From Apostichopus japonicus (lineage: Eukaryota; Echinodermata; Holothuroidea; Aspidochirotida; Stichopodidae), in the NCBI RefSeq assembly GCF_037975245.1, contig NC_092563.1:30655960-30719959 (forward strand): 64,000 nucleotides of DNA, written 5' to 3'. The notes beneath the pieces were generated by a model. That model made no database searches and had not been told where the DNA came from. It saw only the letters and a list, made by a program, of their open reading frames with translations. Below, in pieces: positions 47,147-58,849 of the stretch. Both the position numbers and the translations under genes were made by a program. Within the stretch, counting starts at the first letter, position 1, and the number at the start of each line of letters is the position of its first letter.

Positions 47147-47231
47147 TTTCAGGTAAACTGATTGCTTCGCTATCATAACCGTAGTCATCTTCTTCTTTCC
47201 ATCTCTCACAGTCAATGCTCAGATATGGCAG
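47147..47231 (-). CDS. exon 10: end of the CS domain
   Basis: 85 nt encode LPYLSIDCERWKEEDDYG and more, the post-CS motif that in p23 follows the WPRLT strand. The donor is GTAAGT at 47146-47141. The acceptor TTTTATTATACAG ends at 47232 and, with the first 21 exon bases, forms part of the 46-bp minisatellite unit. Starts in phase 0 and ends in phase 1. Confidence 0.8.
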
Positions 47232-48765
47232 CTGTATAATAAAACAACATGAACATATCAATGCTCAGATATGGCAGCTGTATAATAAAACAACATGAAC
47301 ATGTCAATGCTCAGATATGGCAGCTGTATAATAAAACAACATGAACATGTCAATGCTCAGATATGGCAGCTGTATAATAAAACAACATGAACATGTCAAT
47401 GCTCAGATATGGCAGCTGTATAATTAAACAACATGATCATGTCAATGCTCAGATGTGGCAGCTGTATTATAAAACAACATGATCATGTCAATGCTCAGAT
47501 ATGGCAGCTGTATAATAAAACAACATGGACATGTCAATGCTCAGATGTGGCAGCTGTATTATAAAACAACATGAACATGTCAATGCTCAGATATGGCAGC
47601 TGTATAATAAAACAACATGAACATGTCAATGCTCAGATGTGGCAGCTGTATTATAAAACAACATGAACATGTCAATGCTCAGATATGGCAGCTGTATAAT
47701 AAAACAACATGAACATGCCAATGCTCAGATGTGGCAGCTGTATTATAAAACAACATGAACATGTCAATGCTCAGATATGGCAGCTGTATAATAAAACAAC
47801 ATGGACATGTCAATGCTCAGATATGGCAGCTGTATTAGAAAACAACATGAACATGTCAATGCTCAGATATGGCAGCTGTATAATAAAACAACATGGACAT
47901 GTCAATGCTCAGATATGGCAGCTGTATTAGAAAACAACATGAACATGTCAATGCTCAGATATGGCAGCTGTATAATAAAACAACATGAACATGTCAATGC
48001 TCAGATATGGCAGCTGTATAATAAAACAACATGAACATGTCAATGCTCAGATATGGCAGCTGTATTATAAAACAACATGAACATGTCAATGCTCAGATAT
48101 GGCAGCTGTATAATAAAACAACATGATCATGCCAATGCTCAGATATGGCAGCTGTATAATAAAACAACATGAACATGTCAATGCTCAGATATGGCAACTG
48201 TATAATAAAACAACATGAACATGTCAATGCTCAGATATGGCAGCTGTATTATAAAACAACATGAACATGTCAATGCTCAGATATGGCAGCTGTATAATAA
48301 AACAACATGAACATGTCAATGCTCAGATATGGCAGCTGTATAATAAAACAACATGAACATGTCAATGCTCAGAAATGGCAGCTGTATAATAAAACAACAT
48401 GAACATGTCAATGCTCAGATATGGCAGCTGTATTACAAAACAACATGAACATGTCAATGCTCAGATATGGCAGCTGTATTATAAAACAACATGAACATGT
48501 CAATGCTCAGATATGGCAGCTGTATAATAAAACAACATGAACATGTCAATGCTCAGATAAGGCAGCTGTATTACAAAACAACATGAACATGTCAATGCTC
48601 AGATATGGCAGCTGTAAAATAAAACAACATGAACATGTCAATGCTCAGATATGGCAGCTGTATTATAAAACAATATGAATAAGTCAATGCTCAGATATGG
48701 CAGCTGTATTATAAAACAACATTAACATGTCAATGCTCAGATATGGCAGCTGTATAATAAAACTG
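47211..48765. repeat. 46-bp minisatellite carrying a 3' splice site (~34 copies)
   Basis: Plus-strand unit: CAATGCTCAGATATGGCAGC, TGTATAATAAAACAACATG, AACATGT. On the minus strand each unit contains TGTTTTATTATACAG followed by CTGCCATATCTGAGCATTGAC, which is the exon 10 acceptor plus its first 21 coding bases. Copies are nearly identical; most differences are TATAAT/TATTAT, AGATAT/AGATGT and GAACAT/GATCAT. The leftmost copy is the real exon boundary. The far end (about 48765) passes into unique sequence that is also T-rich on the minus strand. Confidence 0.95.
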
Positions 48766-49335
48766 AATAATACTGAAGTCCTCCTTTCTAAAGAGGAACT
48801 AATGGTAAAAGTCAAAAGCATACATCAAAACAGGTTAGGAAGAGGAATTACCATCGATTCATTTCTAAAACATACAAGTTTGTTCTGCCGATTGGTTGTG
48901 ATTGTACTGTATATTGCATATTTCCTTTAAGCAAGTCTATCCCAAAGTAATAGGTGACACTGAGGACTGAAAAATATCAATATCCTTACTTTCTCTTTCA
49001 AAATTCAGGTGACCCTGTGACTGGAGATAACTGCTGCAGAGACCTGAATGCAGTTAAGAGGTTTATCCAAATCAATTCTTACATTTGTACATCTAACTCA
49101 AGTATTAGCTCTGGATTGGAAGCAGTGGTGTGAAGGAAGCTTCATATGGTCTCAATATATTACAGTCTTAGCTAAAAAGACAATGCTGTACAGAATTGTC
49201 ACTATTTCAAATGGATCTCCATCATTTCTTTCTCATGTTCCTTCCCTTGAAGTCTTGCTTTGATAGTTTTCTACTTTGCTGCCAATGAGAATGCCCTACA
49301 GTGTCTGGTCTACCACTAACTTGTAACAACTTGAC
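48766..49335. other. unique segment of the intron between the two arrays
   Basis: This is the only substantial non-repetitive part of the 8.65-kb intron. A minus-strand AG/GTAAGG pair at about 49053/48999 bounds 54 open bases, but the phase does not fit the flanking exons. Confidence 0.5.
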
Positions 49336-52300
49336 CTTGTTACTACAAATGTGTCTGGGACAGGTGATCCCCACTCCCTCTTAATACCTCAACATGCTAC
49401 TGGTGAGTCTACCATCCTGACACACACCCTGAGGTCACTACAAATGTGTCTGGGATATGTGACCCCCACTCCTTCTTAATACCTCAACATGCTACTGGTG
49501 AGTCTACCATCCTGACACACACCCTGAGGTCACTACAAAGGTGTCTGGGACAGGTGATCCCCACTCCCTCTTAATACCTCAACATGCTACTGGTGAGGCT
49601 ACCATCCTGACACACATCCTGAGGTCACTACAAAGGTGTCTGGGACAGGTGATCCCCACTCCCTCTTAATACCTCAACATGCTACTGGTGAGGCTACCAT
49701 CCTGACACACACCCTGAGGTCACTACAAAGGTGTCTGGGACAGGTGATCCCCACTCCCTCTTAATAACTTAACTTGCTACTGGTGAGTCTACCATCCTGA
49801 CACATACCCTGAGGTCACTACAAAAGTGTCTGGGACAGGTGACCCCCACTCCCTCTTAATACATCAACATGCTACTGTTGAGTCTACCATCCTGACACAT
49901 ACCCTGAGGTCACTACAAAGGTGTCTGGGACAGGTGATCCCCAGTCCCTCTTAATAACTTAACTTGCTACTGGTGAGTCTACCATCCTGACACATACCCT
50001 GAGGTCACTACAAAGGTGTCTGGGACAGGTGACCCCCAATCCCTCTTCATACCTCAACATGCTACTGGTGAGGCTACCATCCTGACACAAACCCTGAGGT
50101 CACTACAAAGGTGTCTGGGACAGGTGACCCCACTCCCTCTTAATACCTTAACATGCTACTGGTGAGTCTACCATCCTGACACATACCATGAGGTCATTAC
50201 AAAGGTGTCTGGGACAGGTGACCCCCACTCCCTCTTAATAAGTTAACTTGCTACTGGTGAGTCTACCATCCTGACACACACCCTGAGGTCACTACAAAGG
50301 TGTCTGGGACAGGTGACCCCCACTCCCTCTTAATAACTTAACTTGCTACTGGTGAGTCTACCCTCCTTACACACACCCTGAGGTCACTACAAAGGTGTCT
50401 GGGACAGGTGACCCCACTCCCTCTTAATACCTCAACATGCTACTGGTGAGTCTACCATCCTGACACACACCCTGAGGTCACTACAAAGGTGTCTGGGACA
50501 GGTGACCCCACTCCCTCTTAATACCTCAACATGCTACTGGTGAGTCTACCATCCTGACACACACCCTGAGGTCACTACAAAGGTGTCTGGGACAGGTGAC
50601 CCCCACTCCCTCTTAATACCTCAACATGCTACTGGTGAGGCTACCATCCTGACACACACCCTGAGGTCCCTACAAAGGTGTCTGGGACAGGTGACCCACA
50701 CTCCCTCTTAATACCTCAACATGCTACTGGTGAGGCTACCATCCTGACACAAACCCTGAGGTCACTACAAAGGTGTCTGGGACAGGTGACCCCACTCCCT
50801 CTTAATACCTTAACATGCTACTGGTGAGTCTACCATCCTGACACACACCCTGAGGTCACTACAAAGGTGTCTGGGACAGGTGACCCCCACTCCCTCTTAA
50901 TACCTCAACATGCTACTGGTGAGTCTACCATCCTGACACACACCCTGAGGTCACTACAAAGGTGTCTGGGACAGGTGACCACACTCCCTCTTAATACCTC
51001 AACATGCTACTGGTGAGTCTACCATCCTGACACACACCCTGAGGTCACTACAAAGGTGCCTGGGACAGGTGACCCCCACTCCCTCTTAATACCTCAACAT
51101 GCTACTGGTGTGTCTACCATCCTGACACACACCCTGAGGTCCCTACAAAGGTGTCTGGGACAGGTGACCCCCACTCCCTCTTAATACCTCAACATGCTAC
51201 TGGTGAGTCTACCATCCTGACACACACCCTGAGGTCACTACAAAGGTGTCTGGGACAGGTGATCCCCACTCCCTCTTAATACCTCAACATGCTACTGGTG
51301 AGGCTACCATCCTGACACACACCCTGAGGTCACTACAAAGGTGTCTGGGACAGGTGACCCCCACTCCCTCTTAATACCTCAACATGCTACTGGTGAGGCT
51401 ACCATCCTGACACACACCCTGAGGTCACTACAAAGGTGTCTGGGACAGGTGACCCCCACTCCCTCTTAATACCTCAACATGCTACTGGTGAGGCTACCAT
51501 CCTGACACACACCCTGAGGTCACTACAAAGGTGTCTGGGACAGGTGACCCCCACTCCCTCTTAATACCTCAACATGCTACTGGTGAGTCTACCATCCTGA
51601 CACACACCCTGAGGTCACTACAAAGGTGTCTGGGACAGGTGACCCCCACTCCCTCTTAATACCTCAACATGCTACTGGTGAGTCTACCATCCTGACACAC
51701 ACCCTGAGTTCACTACAAAGGTGTCTGGGACAGGTGACCCCCACTCCCTCTTAATAACTTAACTTGCTACTGGTGAGTCTACCATCCTTACACACACCCT
51801 GAGGTCACTACAAAGGTGTCTGGGACAGGTGACCCCACTCCCTCTTAATACCTCAACATGCTACTGGTGAGTCTACCATCCTGACACACACCCTGAGGTC
51901 ACTACAAAGGTGTCTGGGACAGGTGACCCCACTCCCTCTTAATACCTTAACATGCTACTGGTGAGTCTACTATCCTGACACACACCCTGAGGTCACTACA
52001 AAGGTGTCTGGGACAGGTGACCCCCACTCCCTCTTAATACCTCAACATGCTACTGGTGAGGCTACCATCCTGACACACACCCTGAGGTCCCTACAAAGGT
52101 GTCTGGGACAGGTGACCCCCCACTCCCTCTTAATACCTCAACATGCTACTGGTGAGTCTACCATCCTGACACACACCCTGAGGTCACTACAAAGGTGTCT
52201 GGGACAGGTGACCCCCACTCCCTCTTAATACCTCAACATGCTACTGGTGAGGCTACCATCCTGACACACACCCTGAGGTCCCTACAAAGGTGCCTGGGAC

Positions 52301-55300
52301 AGGTGACCCCCCACTCCCTCTTAATACCTCAACATGCTACTGGTGAGGCTACCATCCTGACACACACCCTGAGGTCACTACAAAGGTGTCTGGGACAGGT
52401 GATCCCCACTCCCTCTTAATACCTCAACATGCTACTGGTGAGGCTACCATCCTGACACACACCCTGAGGTCACTACAAAGGTGTCTGGGACAGGTGACCC
52501 CCACTCCCTCTTAATACCTCAACATGCTACTGGTGAGGCTACCATCCTGACACACACCCTGAGGTCACTACAAAGGTGTCTGGGACAGGTGACCCCCACT
52601 CCCTCTTAATACCTCAACATGCTACTGGTGAGGCTACAATCCTGACACACACCCTGAGGTCACTACAAAGGTGTCTGGGACAGGTGACCCCCACTCCCTC
52701 TTAATACCTCAACATGCTACTGGTGAGGCTACCATCCTGACACACACCCTGAGGTCACTACAAAGGTGTCTGGGACAGGTGACCCCCACTCCCTCTTAAT
52801 ACCTCAACATGCTACTGGTGAGTCTACCATCCTGACACACACCCTGAGGTCACTACAAAGGTGTCTGGGACAGGTGACCCCCACTCCTTCTTAATAACTT
52901 AACATGCTACCGGTGAGGCTACCATCCTGACACACACCCTGAGGTCACTACAAAGGTGTCTGGGACAGGTGACCCCCACTCCTTCTTAATAACTTAACAT
53001 GCTACCGGTGAGTCTACCATCCTTACACACACCCTGAGGTCACTACAAAGGTGTCTGGGACAGGTGACCCCCACTCCCTCTTAATACCTCAACATGCTAC
53101 TGGTGAGTCTACCATCCTGACACACATCCTGAGGTCATTACAAAGGTGTCTGGGACAGGTGACCCCCACTCCCTCTTAATACCTTAACATGCTACTGGTG
53201 AGGCTACCATCCTGACACACACCCTGAGGTCACTACAAAGGTGTCTGGGACAGGTGACCCCCACTCCCTCTTAATACCTTAACATGCTACTGGTGAGGCT
53301 ACCATCCTGACACACACCCTGAGGTCACTACAAAGGTGTCTGGGACAGGTGATCCCCACTCCCTCTTAATACCTCAACATGCTACTGGTGAGGCTACCAT
53401 CCTGACACACACCCTGAGGTCACTACAAAGGTGTCTGGGACAGGTGATCCCCACTCCCTCTTAATACCTCAACATGCTACTGGTGAGGCTACCATCCTGA
53501 CACACACCCTGAGGTCACTACAAAGGTGTCTGGGACAGGTGACCCCCACTCCCTCTTAATACCTCAACATGCTACTGGTGAGGCTACCATCCTGACACAC
53601 ACCCTGAGGTCACTACAAAGGTGTCTGGGACAGGTGACCCCCACTCCCTCTTAATACCTCAACATGCTACTGGTGAGGCTACAATCCTGACACACACCCT
53701 GAGGTCACTACAAAGGTGTCTGGGACAGGTGACCCCCACTCCCTCTTAATACCTCAACATGCTACTGGTGAGGCTACCATCCTGACACACACCCTGAGGT
53801 CACTACAAAGGTGTCTGGGACAGGTGACCCCCACTCCCTCTTAATACCTCAACATGCTACTGGTGAGTCTACCATCCTGACACACACCCTGAGGTCACTA
53901 CAAAGGTGTCTGGGACAGGTGACCCCCACTCCCTCTTAATACCTCAACATGCTACTGGTGAGGCTACCATCCTGACACACACCCTGAGGTCACTACAAAG
54001 GTGTCTGGGACAGGTGACCCCCACTCCCTCTTAATACCTCAACATGCTACTGGTGAGGCTACAATCCTGACACACACCCTGAGGTCACTACAAAGGTGTC
54101 TGGGACAGGTGACCCCCACTCCCTCTTAATACCTCAACATGCTACTGGTGAGGCTACCATCCTGACACACACCCTGAGGTCACTACAAAGGTGTCTGGGA
54201 CAGGTGACCCCCACTCCCTCTTAATACCTCAACATGCTACTGGTGAGGCTACCATCCTGACACACACCCTGAGGTCACTACAAAGGTGTCTGGGACAGGT
54301 GACCCCCACTCCCTCTTAATACCTCAACATGCTACTGGTGAGTCTACCATCCTGACACACACCCTGAGGTCACTACAAAGGTGTCTGGGACAGGTGACCC
54401 CCACTCCCTCTTAATAACTTAACTTGCTACTGGTGAGTCTACCATCCTGACACACACCCTGAGGTCACTACAAAGGTGTCTGGGACAGGTGACACCCACT
54501 CCTTCTTAATAACTTAACATGCTACCGGTGAGTCTACCATCCTTACACACACCCTGAGGTCACTACAAAGGTGTCTGGGACAGGTGACCCCCACTCCCTC
54601 TTAATACCTCAACATGCTACTGGTGAGTCTACCATCCTGACACACATCCTGAGGTCATTACAAAGGTGTCTGGGACAGGTGACCCCCACTCCCTCTTAAT
54701 AACTTAACATGCTACTGGTGAGGCTACCATCCTGACACACACCCTGAGGTCACTACAAAGGTGTCTGGGACAGGTGACCCCCACTCCCTCTTAATACCTC
54801 AACATGCTACTGGTGAGGCTACCATCCTGACACACACCCTGAGGTCACTACAAAGGTGTCTGGGACAGGTGACCCCCACTCCCTCTTAATAACTTAACAT
54901 GCTACTGGTGAGTCTACCATCCGACACACACCATGAGGTCACTACAAAGGTGTCTGGGACAGGTGACCCCCACTCCCTCTTAATACCTCAACATGCTACT
55001 GGTGAGGCTACCATCCTGACACACACCCTGAGGTCACTACAAAGGTGTCTGGGACAGGTGACCCCCACTCCCTCTTAATAACTTAACATGCTACTGGTGA
55101 GTCTACCATCCGACACACACCATGAGGTCACTACAAAGGTGTCTGGGACAGGTGACCCCCACTCCCTCTTAATACCTCAACATGCTACTGGTGAGGCTAC
55201 CATCCTGACACACACCCTGAGGTCACTACAAAGGTGTCTGGGACAGGTGACCCCCACTCCCTCTTAATACCTCAACATGCTACTGGTGAGGCTACCATCC

Positions 55301-55636
55301 TGACACACACCCTGAGGTCACTACAAAGGTGTCTGGGACAGGTGACCCCCACTCCCTCTTAATAACTTAACATGCTACTGGTGAGTCTACCATCCGACAC
55401 ACACCCTGAGGTCACTACAAAGGTGTCTGGGACAGGTGACCCCCACTCCCTCTTAATACTTCAACATGCTACTGGTGAGGCTACAATCCTGACACACACC
55501 CTGAGGTCACTACAAAGGTGTCTGGGACAGGTGACCCCCACTCCCTCTTAATAACTTAACATGCTACTGGTGAGTCTACCATCTGACACACACCCTGAGG
55601 TCACTACAAAGGTGTCTGGGACGGGTGGCCCCTTCC
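49336..55636. repeat. 95-bp satellite-like array (~66 copies)
   Basis: The plus-strand unit contains GGTCACTACAAAGGTGTCTG, GGACAGGTGACCCCCACTCC, CTCTTAATACCTCAACATGC, TACTGGTGAGGCTACCATCC and TGACACACACCCTGA. The period is 95 bp. Variants (GATCCCC/GACCCCC, ACCTCAACATG/AACTTAACTTG, GAGG/GAGTC) recur in blocks; one block near 52979 reappears near 54499, about 16 units away. The unit aligns with the exon 9 3' end plus donor (see 55637-55887). Confidence 0.95.
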
Positions 55637-55886
55637 CTCCCCCCCCCCCATCTTAACACGTTGACCTTGTAAGTTTTGAGTCTGCTCTCTTAAGACTCAC
55701 CTTGACTTTGCTACAGGCATGTCTGTGACAGCTGACCCCTATTCTTAATGACATTAGCTCTTGTTGAAGTCTGACTTTCTAATATTCACCCTGACTGTAC
55801 TACCAGTGGGGCTGTGACAGTTGACACTCAACCCCTTTGAATAATTTGACCTTGCTACTTGCTGAGTATGCCCACCTTACACTCAC
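55637..55886. repeat. diverged 95-bp units grading into exon 9
   Basis: Two degenerate units lie here. Reverse-complemented, one reads GTAGCAAAGTCAAGGTGAGT (near 55697-55716), identical to the exon 9 end plus donor; the other reads GGTAGTACAGTCAGGGTGAAT (split here as GGTAGTACAGTCAGG and GTGAAT, near 55789-55809). The next step rightward is the true exon 9 boundary. They link the homogeneous array to its source. Confidence 0.8.
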
Positions 55887-56049
55887 CTTGACTTTGCTAC
55901 CAGTGAGCCTAGGCCAGTTGACGCCCACCCCTTCTTTGAAAAGTGTTACCAATACTTCGCTTCCAAGGCTCTTGCTGATGTAGTTATTGGGGCCTACCCT
56001 GTGGCACAACTGGACATCAAACTCGTACTGTTTGTCGTCATGAAATGTA
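55887..56049 (-). CDS. exon 9: second half of the CS domain
   Basis: The acceptor CTCATTCTTAATTACAG precedes 56049 and the donor GTGAGT follows at 55886-55881. The 163 nt encode KQYEFDVQLCHRV, EVLVTLFKEGVGVNWPRLT and end on Lys in phase 0. The strand pattern and the WPRLT motif are those of p23-like CS domains. Phase fits exons 8 and 10. Confidence 0.85.
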
Positions 56050-56831
56050 CTGTAATTAAGAATGAGAAACCACAACTCCAGTGATATGCACTCACAATGT
56101 GGACCAAAGAGAAGCTGTCCATGTTCAAAGTCACTACTGATAGTTCAACCATCATTAAGTTATACAACCTTAGTACAAATCCAACAAAACTGATCGCTTT
56201 TGCAATCAAGTGTCTACTGGATTATTCCACCCACACCATATAGTATCTCTTCTCTTTTTTTAATACGATGCCCTCCAATCTACTTGTAATCCATTAACCT
56301 TAGTATTTCCCATGGGTCAGGAAGCCAATAGAAACTCATTGGAAACCCTATCCATGTGATGATTGCGGTTAAACACTGGCCTATATCAAGCCTTTCTCTT
56401 TGTCGATGAGTGTTCGGAAAAAGTTCCAAGGCAGGCGTGTAATTGTCATATCCATTCCTACTCATGGGACTGCCACTTGATATCCCCATCCCATGGACGA
56501 GAGTGTATCACAGCATCTGACAACACCAATTCAAGCCAGAGGCATATATTCTCAGAGAGTGGACAGTAAGGTGACCTCCTCTCTTAAGGTGTCAAAGAGT
56601 TGTTAGACTTCACTTTTTGATTAGACTTCACAAATTGATTCATCAACTCCTCCTTGTGAACTTGTTTAAATCACCAACCATCTGAAGGTTACTGGCTAAA
56701 GTCATGACTCCTTACAAACACTATCAAATAAACGTTGTGATGCTACTTTCACAAACTAAGCTTTCACAATCTAAGCTTTAAGTAAGCTTTAACACCTCAA
56801 CCCTCTTTTAAAGTGATTTACTAAAACTAAC

Positions 56832-56945
56832 CTGAACTTGACAGATAGACTTGTCACCTCTAAGATGAAGCTCTGAACTCCTCGTAGTTGTACGCTTATA
56901 GTTACAGAGTTACTCCGCTGAGACCATTGTACTCTTGGGTGGTAG
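56832..56945 (-). CDS. exon 8: first half of the CS domain
   Basis: A long pyrimidine tract ending in CTCAG precedes 56945 and the donor is GTTAGT at 56831-56826. It encodes YHPRVQWSQRSNSVTISV and the following strands of a CS domain (P-x-V-x-W-x-Q, then alternating hydrophobics). Starts and ends in phase 2. Confidence 0.85.
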
Positions 56946-57313
56946 CTGAGTACAGAGGTCAAAGCGAAAGAAAAGAAGAGAGACAAAGTTTCTAGTTGCT
57001 AAAAATAATGAACTTGAATTAATTTCCAGGTTAAAGGTATTCAAGAGAGCAATAAAAAACAAGGTAAAACACAGCATTTTAAAGTATGAGACAAATACAC
57101 GATGTAAAAAGCAAGCAAATAGTTTATTGTGCAGGTAGTAAAGCTTTAAAGCTTTCAGTCTGTGGCATCAGCAAGCATGGATTTGTCTTGGCATACTTTG
57201 AAGGATCAGATTACCCAAGCCATCATGGACTATGAGAGTCCATTCATGGCTACAGTAGTGGCAGTGTGATGGAAAAGTCTCAAAGTCTAAGAAGACTATG
57301 GAAATTGTAAGAT

Positions 57314-57319
57314 TTTATT
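57314..57319 (-). terminator. possible polyadenylation signal
   Basis: AATAAA lies about 34 bases after an in-frame TGA (57353-57355). It would be used only if exon 7 is terminal; it may be fortuitous. Confidence 0.3.
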
Positions 57320-57356
57320 TCTTTTGTAATTCACAAAAAGTAAATTAGATTCTCAC

Positions 57357-57695
57357 ATTTTTAGATCATCATCCACAAGAGGAGGAGGAAGCTTCTCAGT
57401 TAAAAAAAAAACATCAGACGTTCCCTCGTCAATGCTTTCTCCTGCCTCTTCTTTTATCAAATGATCTTTTGACGGTGCGAGGAGCAGAGGACCATCGACG
57501 CTGGTTCCTTCGTCATTCTCATCTTCATCCACATCACTGTTTGGTTTTACAAATGGAATCACTCCAATCACTTCAAAACTTTCATCTTGGCTGTCGAAAA
57601 GGTTGAGGTCAGAGTCTGGATCAAACATGTTGGACAGACTCATTATCAGTCGGTAGGCCTCGCTATCCACAGATATGTATTTGGCCATTGAAAGG
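57357..57695 (-). CDS. exon 7: helical start and acidic linker
   Basis: The acceptor TTAACTGACTTGCAG precedes 57695. The frame runs from MAKYISVDSEAYRLIMSLSN into an Asp/Glu-rich segment (DVDEDENDEGTS) and ends ...LVDDDLK. A GTGAGA donor at 57356-57351 leaves phase 2, which fits exon 8; read through, the frame stops after two more codons. Only one of the three frames is open. Confidence 0.75.
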
Positions 57696-57748
57696 CTGCA
57701 AGTCAGTTAAAAATAAATAAATAAAATTAATTATACACTGGTTAATAC

Positions 57749-57925
57749 AAAATTTTACAATAAAATCTTAGTAAATAATATATGTTTCCATATTTGTTAA
57801 CTAATTGTAGTAAAGAAGTCAGTCGAAGATTAACTGTTGTAAGTAATTTCAAAGCGGCTAATACGAGTTGTAGCCCACCGTCCTTGTTCAAGTGGCACAT
57901 GCACAAGAAGGCATCGCAAATGTGA
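57749..57925 (-). CDS. exon 6: armadillo-like helices, boundaries uncertain
   Basis: The open frame includes HICDAFLCMCHLNKDGG and LQLVLAALKLLTTVN, typical amphipathic helices. Two acceptors are possible: TTTTGTAG (exon start 57941) and ACTTTAG (57925). Only the latter fits the phase left by the longer exon 5. The donor GTATTA at 57748-57743 fits exon 7 but is non-ideal. Confidence 0.5.
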
Positions 57926-57955
57926 CTAAAGTATAAGGTTTCTACAAAACACAAG

Positions 57956-58849
57956 GGAGATGATTTGTGATTAACACCATGAATGGTTTCTCCAATGTCA
58001 CATCAGGTTTCATACCCCCAAGGATAAAAGAAACTTTTAAATTACTTTGCTGCTTTAATTATGGGAGAGTTGGTCAACCTCATCATAATTCAAATGCAGG
58101 TGAATTTTCTTGTTTTTTATTATTCATTTTAGTCTTATTTTACTTTTGAAATCTTGTTATGACTAATCATTAACATATTTACCATACTTTATAGTGACTA
58201 TTTATGCACCTATTTGGTATAGATCTTTCATGAAAACTATATTGTAATTTTTTTTCCCTTGCAACATTGTTACCAAGTGATAAAAATGGTTAAAAACTTT
58301 ATGATAGACAAGGTACTATTGGTTATTTAATCCACCAGGATTCGAACACGGGCCTCCAAGTAATTCCACTGTAGTTCTGTTTTTGGTGACATATTTGCCT
58401 TACTCTAGAGATCAAACATGAATCTTACCAACTCGAAGTCATTTGAGATTCATAAAGCCGGATCTCGAAAGAGATACTTTAAAGAGACTTTTTGTTAATG
58501 AAATGAATATATATATATTATAACAAAAATATATATATATATATATACATAATAATGGTTTTACAATGCAAATAATTTATTTATATAAAGAAAACGACAT
58601 TAGCATAATGTTTCATATCTGATGTTCAAAGATTTTATTATTTTACATTAACCAGAACTAGAAACGGAAAAATTAAAACAACCCATATGTTTATATTAAT
58701 TTTTCATACAATGTCACAGACTAAAGTGAATTGATATTGATAGATATTATATTTTTTACATATATTGAGATGGATAGATATTGGATTTGAAGATGCCTGA
58801 TATACAAACAATTATCAAACAGCGTGACTACATTGAGATTGTGGAATGT
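57956..58849. other. intronic sequence
   Basis: Part of the exon 5-6 intron. It holds a (TA)n microsatellite at about 58507-58548 and no supported gene. Confidence 0.5.

Noticed and set aside
49000-49053. 54-nt candidate exon with AG acceptor and GTAAGG donor inside the large intron
   Set aside because: One frame is open, but it starts and ends in phase 1, while exons 9 and 10 meet in phase 0; inclusion would break the CS domain.
14186-55636. Regularly spaced repeats that might suggest CRISPR arrays
   Set aside because: Units are contiguous tandem repeats without unique spacers, in a eukaryotic intron context with no cas genes.
57314-57355. End of an armadillo gene at the TGA plus AATAAA
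   Set aside because: Not fully excluded. The phase-compatible GTGAGA donor and the lack of any other exon to precede the CS exons make one continuous gene the better reading.
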